DNA of 13,477 bases, taken from contig JAMOMX010000163.1 in the NCBI GenBank assembly GCA_027066935.1, positions 1 to 13,477 of the forward strand, read 5' to 3'. Each line of letters starts with the position of its first letter. The stretch's first letter is position 1. A model generated the notes under the pieces. That model ran no database searches. It was not told where the DNA came from and worked only from the letters and a program-made list of their open reading frames with translations. This DNA comes from Sulfurimonas sp. (lineage in GTDB: Bacteria > Campylobacterota > Campylobacteria > Campylobacterales > Sulfurimonadaceae). Shown here one piece after another: positions 7,184 to 13,477 of this stretch. Both the position numbers and the translations under genes were made by a program.

Positions 7184-7214
7184 TTAAAAAAATTACACTT
7201 TGAAAGATATATAT

Positions 7215-7616
7215 ATGTTAATTACAAAAGCAAGTGAGTATGCAATTCTTTCACTTATCGTTTTATCTAAAGAAGACAAACCAATGGGAAGTGAATTTTT
7301 AGCTAAACAACTATCTATCCCAAAAAGTTTTTTAGCAAAAATACTTCAATCACTAGCTAAAGCTCAGATTTTAAAATCATTCAAAGGAATTAATGGTGGA
7401 TTTGCTCTAGCCTACGAAGCTAAAAATATAAGCATGTTAGATATTATGAGTGCAGTTGAGGGGAAAAGTCCTGCTGTATTTGAGTGCTCACCATCTGAGA
7501 GTGATTGTCCCTCTGATAAAGCAAATATTTGTTCAATATGGCCATTTTTAAATAAACTCCAAGGAAAGATAGATAATTTTTTAGCTGAGTTAACATTAGC
7601 GGATATATTAGAGTAA
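7215..7616 (+). CDS. Rrf2-family transcriptional regulator with three cysteines
   Basis: A 133-residue winged-helix regulator beginning MLITKASEYAILSL, a typical Rrf2 start. The DNA-binding region (about 24-66) includes the helix-turn-helix GSEFLAKQLSIPKSFLAKIL and the wing with GINGGFAL. C91, C98 and C106 (C-x6-C-x7-C) lie where IscR, NsrR and RsrR bind an iron-sulfur cluster, so it may sense redox state, nitric oxide, oxygen or iron-sulfur supply; the signal cannot be told from sequence. A TTG at 7200 would add five residues, but the ATG is preferred from family alignment and promoter position. It lies only 4 nt before flhA, probably in one transcript. Autoregulation is common in the family and would then also affect flhA. 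Confidence 0.9.
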   Translation: MLITKASEYAILSLIVLSKEDKPMGSEFLAKQLSIPKSFLAKILQSLAKAQILKSFKGINGGFALAYEAKNISMLDIMSAVEGKSPAVFECSPSESDCPSDKANICSIWPFLNKLQGKIDNFLAELTLADILE

Positions 7617-7620
7617 AGAA

Positions 7621-9807
7621 TTGGCAAAAAAACCTACCTTTAAACAGCAAGTTGGAACTTCCTTAAACTTTTTACTAGGTCAAAAAGACCTTAGTGTAGT
7701 TTTATTTGTAATGGCAATACTAGTAATTATTATTGTACCACTTCCAGCTGCTATGCTTGATTTTTTACTAACAATATCTATCGCTATAGCTGTTTTAATT
7801 TTACTTATCTCTTTATATGTTCCCAAACCAACTGACTTAACTACATTTCCAACCTTAATACTAATTGTTACACTATTTAGGCTCTCTTTAAATATATCAA
7901 CTACAAGGATGATTTTAAGCCATGGGCATGAGGGTCCAGAATCTGTTAGTTCTATCATAACTAGTTTTGGTGACTTTGTTGTTGGTGGGAATTTTGTAAT
8001 TGGAATTATAGTTTTTTCAATTCTTGTTTTAATAAATTTTATGGTTATAACTAAGGGTGCTACAAGGGTTGCTGAAGTCGGTGCTAGATTTGTACTTGAT
8101 TCTATGCCTGGTAAACAGATGGCTGTTGATGCTGACTTGAATGCTGGTCTCATTGATGATGCAGAGGCAAAATCTCGCCGTGCAGAGATACTTCAAGATG
8201 CAAACTTTTATGGAGCGATGGATGGTTCTTCTAAGTTTGTAAAAGGTGACGCTGTTGCTAGTATTATCATTACACTTATAAATATCATTGGTGGATTTCT
8301 TATTGGTGTATTTCAATATAATATGAGTGTTTCTGATTCTGCTTCTACTTTTACACTACTTACTATTGGTGATGGGTTAGTTGGTCAAATTCCCGCACTC
8401 ATTGTATCAACAGCAACTGGTATTATGATCACTAGAAGTTCAAGTGATGGAGAAAGTTTCGCTGAGGGTACCATCAATCAAATGATGGGAAATGCAAAAA
8501 TTATGATGATTGTTGGATTTATTATGATTTTATTTGCACTTGTTCCAGGTCTACCTACTACTTCAATGGGTCTTGTTGGGATACTGTTCGCACTTTTGGG
8601 TTGGGCTACATACAAATATAATAAAGGTGAACTAAGTATCCTTGATGTTGATGCTGCCTTTGGTGGTAAAAAATCAAAAGAGATGTTAGATAAAGAAAAA
8701 GAAGCACTAAAACCTAAAAAGACTCAAGAGGAGATAGCTAAAGATGAAGAGAGTGCTTTAGAAGATATACTTAAAGTTGAGATGTTAGAGCTCACCCTTG
8801 GTTATCAGCTCATAAGGTTAGCTGATGCTAATCAAGGTGGTGATTTATTAGAACGCATCCGTTCTATGAGGAGAAAAATAGCATCAGATTTTGGATTTTT
8901 AATGCCACAAGTTCGCATTAGAGATAACCTCCATCTGCAACCAAAACAATACCAAATACTTCTAAAAGGTATATCGATTGGTGAGGGTGAGATAATGCCA
9001 GATAAATTTTTAGCGATGGATAGCGGGATGGCAACAGGAGAGATAACTGGTGAGGCTACAAAAGAGCCAGCTTTTGGTCTTGATGCACTCTGGATAGATC
9101 CAGCAGATAAAGAGGATGCCATCATAAATGGATATACAGTAGTTGATCCAGCCACTGTTATATCTACTCATATGAGTGAACTTGTTAAAAACAATGCCGA
9201 AGATCTGCTTACACGCCAAGAGGTACAAACACTTATTGATAAGATCAAAAATGATTATCCTGTAATTATTGATGATGTATTAAAAATTGCTTCTATTGGA
9301 TTAATTCAAAGAGTATTAAAATCTTTGTTACACGAAAAAATACCACTTAAAGATATGCTAGGCATATTAGAAACTATTGCAGATATTTCTGAGTTTACAA
9401 AAAATGTTGAGTTTATAACAGAACAAGTTCGTGCAAAATTATCTCGTACTATTACACAGATGTATGCTAGTGATGATGGAATTATAAGACTACTAACTTT
9501 TGACACCTCTTCAGAACAGATGATGCTTGAAAAATCTCAAGAAAAAGATGGTGTAAGAAATATAATGTTAAATGTTGGAGAGATAAATGAGTTAATTCAA
9601 GCTACAAGTGCAAAAGCAACAGAACTACTTCAAAAAAATATATCTCCTGTTATTATTATAGTTGACCCTGCACTTAGAAAAGGTGTATCTGAAATATTTG
9701 AAAGATTCTCTTTAGATGTTATTACATTATCACATGCTGAGATAGATTCTAATGCTACATTTGAAGTACTTGGTTCAATATCAATCCATCTACAAAAGCA
9801 AGGTTAA
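7621..9807 (+). CDS. flhA: Flagellar type III export gate protein FlhA
   Basis: A 728-residue inner-membrane protein, similar to Campylobacter FlhA and somewhat longer than the 692 residues of E. coli. FlhA forms the nonameric export gate of the flagellar type III secretion system and docks substrates and chaperones through its cytosolic domain. About eight hydrophobic helices lie at roughly 25-41, 46-66, 74-90, 120-145, 213-235, 247-270, 293-310 and 312-330. Between helices 4 and 5 is the FHIPEP signature ARFVLDSMPGKQMAVDADL (155-173). The soluble domain follows from about 335. The start is TTG at 7621, because the next Met falls inside the first membrane helix. It follows the Rrf2 gene by 4 nt and precedes the DHH gene by 17 nt, so these are likely co-transcribed. 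No flagellar neighbours other than flhA are seen. Confidence 0.97.
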   Translation: MAKKPTFKQQVGTSLNFLLGQKDLSVVLFVMAILVIIIVPLPAAMLDFLLTISIAIAVLILLISLYVPKPTDLTTFPTLILIVTLFRLSLNISTTRMILSHGHEGPESVSSIITSFGDFVVGGNFVIGIIVFSILVLINFMVITKGATRVAEVGARFVLDSMPGKQMAVDADLNAGLIDDAEAKSRRAEILQDANFYGAMDGSSKFVKGDAVASIIITLINIIGGFLIGVFQYNMSVSDSASTFTLLTIGDGLVGQIPALIVSTATGIMITRSSSDGESFAEGTINQMMGNAKIMMIVGFIMILFALVPGLPTTSMGLVGILFALLGWATYKYNKGELSILDVDAAFGGKKSKEMLDKEKEALKPKKTQEEIAKDEESALEDILKVEMLELTLGYQLIRLADANQGGDLLERIRSMRRKIASDFGFLMPQVRIRDNLHLQPKQYQILLKGISIGEGEIMPDKFLAMDSGMATGEITGEATKEPAFGLDALWIDPADKEDAIINGYTVVDPATVISTHMSELVKNNAEDLLTRQEVQTLIDKIKNDYPVIIDDVLKIASIGLIQRVLKSLLHEKIPLKDMLGILETIADISEFTKNVEFITEQVRAKLSRTITQMYASDDGIIRLLTFDTSSEQMMLEKSQEKDGVRNIMLNVGEINELIQATSAKATELLQKNISPVIIIVDPALRKGVSEIFERFSLDVITLSHAEIDSNATFEVLGSISIHLQKQG

Positions 9808-9824
9808 ACTACAAAAGGAAAAAA

Positions 9825-10910
9825 TTGAAAAATAAAATAATTTATCATCTATCACATATTGATTTAGATGGTTACAGCTGTCAACTAGTTATGAGCTTTA
9901 CACCATATAATATTAAAAATTATAATGCAAATTATGGGGCTGAAGTTAAACAAAAGTTAGACCTTATTCTCGAATCTATTAAAAAAAATAAAAAAATAGC
10001 TGCATATATACTTATCACTGATTTAAATCTAAGTGCTGATGAAGCTAGATGGTTAAACAATGAAGTTAAAAAGCTTAATGAAAATAAATTTGATGTTATT
10101 ATAAATCTACTTGACCATCACGGAAGTGGTAAAGATAGTGCTAATAAATATGATTGGTACTATCTTGACACCTCAAGATGTGCTACAAAAATCACTTATG
10201 ACTACACTAAAGAAAACTTTGAATTTAATGAGCCTGAGTGGATGAATAAGATGGTAGATGTTGTAAATGCTGTTGACTTATGGAAGATGGAAGAGCAAGA
10301 AAATTTTGAATATGGTAAAGTATGTATGCGTCTTGTCACAGAAACAAGAGAGCTAAATCGTGTTATGTTTGGAGAGTATGATAGTGCCTATAAATTATCA
10401 CTATTGTTAGAGGCTTCAAAATATGTAAATGAAGAAAATGCACCAATAGTTTTAGATGAAAAAATACACTCCCTTAAAAAAGATTTTTTCAAAGTTAATG
10501 AAAACAATACTTTAGACAATTTAGCAACAAAATATATAGTAAAGCTTTTAGGTGCGCTTAAAGAGACTCATACCATATACTATAAAGGTTATAAAGGATT
10601 TTTGAGTTATGGAGTTGGAAACACTTCAATAATAGGCAATGGTTTTTTACTAACATACCCTGAGTATGATTTTATAGTAGATGTAAGTTACCGTGGAACT
10701 ATGAGCCTTAGAGCCAACAACAAAGTAAGTGTATCTCAAATTTCTAAAGAGTGGGCTGGTGGTGGTGGTCATCCAAATGCTGCTGGTGGTAGAATCATAG
10801 GATTTAAAGAACAATATCGTTACGATAAAGTTAAAACTCAAATTCAAAGACTGATAGATGACAAAGAAGCTGTTGCCGGAGATTTAGAGTATAAAAAAGA
10901 AGAAACTTAG
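9825..10910 (+). CDS. DHH-family phosphoesterase (DHH-DHHA1)
   Basis: A 361-residue cytoplasmic protein with the metal-binding motifs of DHH phosphoesterases: HLSHIDLDG (8-16) with H11, D13 and D15, D66 in ITDLNLS, the name-giving DHH at 97-99, and a later Asp in NAVDLWK. The C-terminal DHHA1 domain carries GGGGHPNAAGG (312-322), the glycine-rich substrate-binding motif. Family members hydrolyse phosphodiester bonds in oligoribonucleotides (NrnA-type), pAp or cyclic dinucleotides, or act as single-strand exonucleases (RecJ). There are no extra PAS or membrane domains as in GdpP, and it is too short for RecJ. The substrate is unknown; a nano-RNase role is one possibility. The TTG start has a good Shine-Dalgarno (AAAGGA), and the upstream flhA ends 17 nt before it. 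The C-terminus is charged (KKEET). Confidence 0.88.
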   Translation: MKNKIIYHLSHIDLDGYSCQLVMSFTPYNIKNYNANYGAEVKQKLDLILESIKKNKKIAAYILITDLNLSADEARWLNNEVKKLNENKFDVIINLLDHHGSGKDSANKYDWYYLDTSRCATKITYDYTKENFEFNEPEWMNKMVDVVNAVDLWKMEEQENFEYGKVCMRLVTETRELNRVMFGEYDSAYKLSLLLEASKYVNEENAPIVLDEKIHSLKKDFFKVNENNTLDNLATKYIVKLLGALKETHTIYYKGYKGFLSYGVGNTSIIGNGFLLTYPEYDFIVDVSYRGTMSLRANNKVSVSQISKEWAGGGGHPNAAGGRIIGFKEQYRYDKVKTQIQRLIDDKEAVAGDLEYKKEET

Positions 10911-10950
10911 TTTGCAGTGACTTTCGTCATTTTGCAGTGTCTTTCGTCAT
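10911..10950. repeat. Tandem 20-bp direct repeat
   Basis: Two head-to-tail copies of TTTGCAGTG-A/T-CTTTCGTCAT, at 10911-10930 and 10931-10950, differ at one base. They begin directly after the DHH gene stop and run into the palindrome at 10949-10969. The second copy with the palindrome looks like one intact element, and the first like a partial duplicate of its edge. Confidence 0.85.
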
Positions 10951-10969
10951 TCTGGGCTTGACCCAGAAT
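10949..10969. terminator. REP-like palindrome between convergent genes, likely terminator
   Basis: An 8-bp perfect inverted repeat, ATTCTGGG / CCCAGAAT, with loop CTTGA. It lies between the 3' ends of the DHH gene (plus) and the RTX gene (minus), so it could terminate both, although no long T-tract follows on either side. The CGTCATTCTGGG...CCCAGAATC form resembles short dispersed palindromes found in many bacterial genomes. That family link is from general recollection and needs a genome search for other copies. Confidence 0.6.
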
Positions 10970-10987
10970 CTAATCTAATATTTCACA

Positions 10988-13477
10988 TTAACCCAATAAA
11001 ATAAAATCATTCCAAGCACTACTAACAATATTCATAAGTTCTTCATTGTTTTGAATATCATTGTTTTTTATGTTGTGCATATCATTTTCATCTCCATAAG
11101 CGTTTATTTGTTGTATTACTAGATCTATATCATCATTTGTGATATATTCACCATTTGATAGTTCTATACGCTCTATACTTTCTCTACTTTTATCTTGGTT
11201 TTTAACTTTAATACTATCATTATCACCATATTGGATAAGTAGATCTCCATGGTTCATTATAAAACTAATATCTTCTTTAGTTATATCATTACCAAATACT
11301 ATTTTATCTATATCTGTAGAATTTTTATGAGATTTATCTTTAATGGTATCATTACCATCACCAACACTAAACTTGTAGGTATCACTTCCTTTTCCACCAT
11401 AAAGTTTATCATTTTGAACTCCACCAATTAAAGTGTCATCTCCATCTCTTCCATAAAGTTTATCTTTGCCAATTCCACCATCTAAAGTATCATCACCATT
11501 ATTACCATAAAGTTTATCTTTACCTGTCCCACCGAATAAAGTATCATCTCCATCTCCACCATATAGTTTGTCATTGAAACTACCACCATCTAAAGTGTCA
11601 TCTCCATCTCCACCATATAGTTTATCTTTAGAGCTTCCACCATCTAAAGTGTCATCTCCATCTCCACCATATAGTTTATCTTTACCAGTCCCACCAATTA
11701 AAGTGTCATCTCCATCTCCGCCATAAAGCTTATCTTTAGAGCTTCCACCATCTAAAGTGTCATTACCGTTATTACCATATAGTTTATCTTTACCTGTCCC
11801 ACCAACTAAAGTGTCATCTCCATCTCCACCATAAAGTTTGTCATTGGAACTACCACCATCTAAAGTGTCATCACCAGCTCCGCCATATAGTTTATCTTTA
11901 GAGGTTCCACCATATAGATAATCATCTCCATTTTCACCATAAAGTTTATCTTTACCAGTCCCACCAATTAAATAATCATCTCCATCTCCACCATAAAGAC
12001 GGTCATTATTAGAGTCTCCGTATATGTTGTCATCTCCATCTCCGCCATATAGTTTGTCTTTGTTGTTTGCACCTATAAGTAAATCATTTCCATCACTGCC
12101 ATATAATTTATCTTTTTTATTTGTACCAAATACAATATCACCTACAACATCTTTTGATAGATTGATATTACCTTGTGCAGTTTGAATAGATTTAACATCA
12201 GTTTGTATATCAGTGAAATAGTTCTTTATTATAACTACACCTTGATCTTTAACACTAATCTCTAAATCATCTAAATTTTTAGTAAAACTAAGTTCATTTT
12301 TATTTATCTCATCCATTACAAGAACATCATTAATATCACTTGTTTCATCTATAACTAAGTCTCCACCCTCATAGATATAACCATTTACAATGAAGTTAAG
12401 TGTTGAAGTAACACTTGCGCCATTTCCATCATCAACTGTGATTATTGCTGAGTCAGCTCCTGTAAATAAATCATTTGCTTTATATATCCATGAGCCTGTT
12501 TCATCAATACTTAGTGTTGCATGGTTTGGAGCTGTTGTAACTGAAAAGCTTAAAGTATCTCCATCTATATCCGTAGCTTCAACTTTACCTGTTTGTTCAC
12601 GAACATCTTGTAGTATAAAACTTTCAGCTTTTGTTGTAAGTGGTGCATCATTTAGTGCTTCAATATCAAATGATAATTTACTTGTTGTACTAAGTCCATC
12701 TTCATTTGTAACTTTAAGAGTTACAAAATCACTTCCATTATAATTTTGATTTGGGTTATAACTCCAAACCCCATCTGCATCAACGCTAAAATCTCCATTT
12801 GTTGTAGTTGTTATAACTTCATAGATTAGTACTCCACCATCTGGGTTAACAACATTTAATGTTCCATTTGAGTTGTTATCTTCAAGTAGATTGGTTGTTG
12901 AATCTGCTAGTGTTGGTGCTGTGGCTTTTTTATCTGGGGTTGGTGGTGGTGTGGTGGTGTTATCGCCGTTTTCATCATCAACTGTTGAGCCATCTGTTTC
13001 AGATTCAAAACTATTTGGCAAATATATTAGTTCTCCACTAAATAACTCAATAGTTTCAACCTCAAAACTTCCAATAAATTGGTTCTCTACTCTAATTAAA
13101 TCTGATAATTCATATATATTTTTACCGCTTTCTTTCAAGCCAATTAAAATATCATACCCATCTCTCTCAATGATAAGGTCATCTTGAGTAATTCCAGCAC
13201 CTAAAACTAATCTATCTTCACCAAAAGACTCTACAATTAAATCTTTTCCATCACCTCTATTATAAATATAATAATCATCTCCACTATCACCATATAAAGT
13301 ATCATCTCCTAGTCCACCCTCGAGAGTGTCATCACCCTCTGCAGCTATTAGTAAATCATCTCCATTTAAGCCTTTTAAGAAATCATTTCCAGCCGCACCT
13401 TGCAACTCTTCTTGTCCATCTGAACCATAAAGCAGATCATTAAACCTACCACCAACAAGTTTTGAATCTTTAGTAAG
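10988..13477 (-). CDS. Large RTX calcium-binding protein, probably type I secreted (5' end beyond window)
   Basis: The frame is open from the window end (no start needed; a TTG at 13405 is internal to a repeat) to the TAA at 10988, giving 829 residues. Numbering from the edge: RTX nonapeptide repeats at about 8-70 (GGLGDDTLYG type), a haemolysin-type calcium-binding associated domain (about 68-155), an acidic Thr/Pro linker (about 158-184), two cadherin/Ig-like (VCBS-type) domains (about 185-278 and 279-366), a beta-rich region (about 370-450), 14 RTX units of 18 residues (451-702), then a second copy of the associated domain (703 to about 800) and a short tail ending DFILLG. By family, calcium folds the RTX rolls after export through a type I transporter, whose signal is C-terminal. 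The function (adhesin, surface layer, biofilm or enzyme) is not shown here. No ABC transporter, membrane fusion protein or outer-membrane channel gene is in view. Confidence 0.9.
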   Translation of the reverse strand, partial: LTKDSKLVGGRFNDLLYGSDGQEELQGAAGNDFLKGLNGDDLLIAAEGDDTLEGGLGDDTLYGDSGDDYYIYNRGDGKDLIVESFGEDRLVLGAGITQDDLIIERDGYDILIGLKESGKNIYELSDLIRVENQFIGSFEVETIELFSGELIYLPNSFESETDGSTVDDENGDNTTTPPPTPDKKATAPTLADSTTNLLEDNNSNGTLNVVNPDGGVLIYEVITTTTNGDFSVDADGVWSYNPNQNYNGSDFVTLKVTNEDGLSTTSKLSFDIEALNDAPLTTKAESFILQDVREQTGKVEATDIDGDTLSFSVTTAPNHATLSIDETGSWIYKANDLFTGADSAIITVDDGNGASVTSTLNFIVNGYIYEGGDLVIDETSDINDVLVMDEINKNELSFTKNLDDLEISVKDQGVVIIKNYFTDIQTDVKSIQTAQGNINLSKDVVGDIVFGTNKKDKLYGSDGNDLLIGANNKDKLYGGDGDDNIYGDSNNDRLYGGDGDDYLIGGTGKDKLYGENGDDYLYGGTSKDKLYGGAGDDTLDGGSSNDKLYGGDGDDTLVGGTGKDKLYGNNGNDTLDGGSSKDKLYGGDGDDTLIGGTGKDKLYGGDGDDTLDGGSSKDKLYGGDGDDTLDGGSFNDKLYGGDGDDTLFGGTGKDKLYGNNGDDTLDGGIGKDKLYGRDGDDTLIGGVQNDKLYGGKGSDTYKFSVGDGNDTIKDKSHKNSTDIDKIVFGNDITKEDISFIMNHGDLLIQYGDNDSIKVKNQDKSRESIERIELSNGEYITNDDIDLVIQQINAYGDENDMHNIKNNDIQNNEELMNIVSSAWNDFILLG
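11372..12127 (-). repeat. 54-bp tandem repeat array (14 units) encoding RTX 18-mers
   Basis: Fourteen in-frame 54-bp units, each coding an 18-residue unit of the form GG(T/S)x(K/N)DKLY followed by GGDGDDTL(D/I). The first two or three and the last are the most divergent, and the middle ones nearly identical. Each unit makes two nonapeptides, or one full turn of a calcium-binding beta-roll. It is translated throughout, so it is a coding minisatellite rather than a CRISPR or intergenic repeat. Confidence 0.95.

Noticed and set aside
7200..7214. TTG at 7200 as the start of the Rrf2 gene
   Set aside because: It lies about 10 nt from the likely transcription start and adds five residues absent from typical Rrf2 proteins; the ATG at 7215 fits better.
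7680..8316. Minus-strand open frames inside flhA
   Set aside because: They are antisense to the conserved FHIPEP domain and no recognisable product is seen.
11372..12127. CRISPR-like array from the regular repeats
   Set aside because: The repeats are contiguous, have no unique spacers, and are translated in frame as RTX units.
12390..13187. Plus-strand open frames opposite the RTX gene
   Set aside because: They are shadows of the cadherin-like region, with low-complexity Ser/Val/Leu translation and no convincing ribosome site.
10988..13405. TTG at 13405 as the start of the RTX gene
   Set aside because: The frame stays open to 13477 and the extra 24 residues continue RTX sequence (VGGRFNDLLYGSDG), so the gene runs off the window.

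Overview
The window is AT-rich, with short intergenic gaps and some TTG starts. The organism is most likely a motile member of the Campylobacterota (epsilonproteobacteria), perhaps a Sulfurimonas-like free-living genus. This rests on three things: the rpsO / Rrf2 regulator / flhA neighbourhood (from memory also found in Campylobacter), a stand-alone Aer-type PAS protein beside a chemoreceptor, and the base composition. The genus is inference.

Region 1 (1-6481, minus strand) is a compact chemosensory operon. In transcription order it encodes an Aer-type PAS protein, a soluble chemoreceptor with two signalling tips, a triple CheW-domain scaffold, CheB, a HEAT-repeat protein, CheR, and a receiver-domain protein cut by the window start. 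Gaps are 24 nt or less, and cheB starts inside the stop of the CheW gene. Sensing (PAS), signalling (receptor and CheW scaffold), adaptation (CheR/CheB) and output (receiver) therefore lie together. No CheA kinase is in view; it may lie beyond position 1 or be shared with the main chemotaxis system.

Region 2 (6482-10910) has rpsO on the minus strand, then a divergent plus-strand group: an Rrf2-family regulator with three cysteines, flhA (flagellar export gate) and a DHH-family phosphoesterase. Gaps of 4 and 17 nt suggest one transcript. The rpsO and rrf2 promoters appear to lie back to back and to overlap.

Region 3 (10911-13477) holds a short gap with a tandem 20-mer and a REP-like palindrome. 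It is followed on the minus strand by the 3' part of a large RTX protein, probably type I secreted. This has cadherin/Ig-like domains and a regular array of 14 units of 18 residues (54 bp). Its 5' end lies beyond the window.

The most unusual content is the chemosensory operon, because of its double-headed soluble receptor, separate PAS sensor, three-domain CheW protein and HEAT protein. The two-faced RTX array is next. No rRNA, tRNA, CRISPR array, transposase or phage gene was seen.
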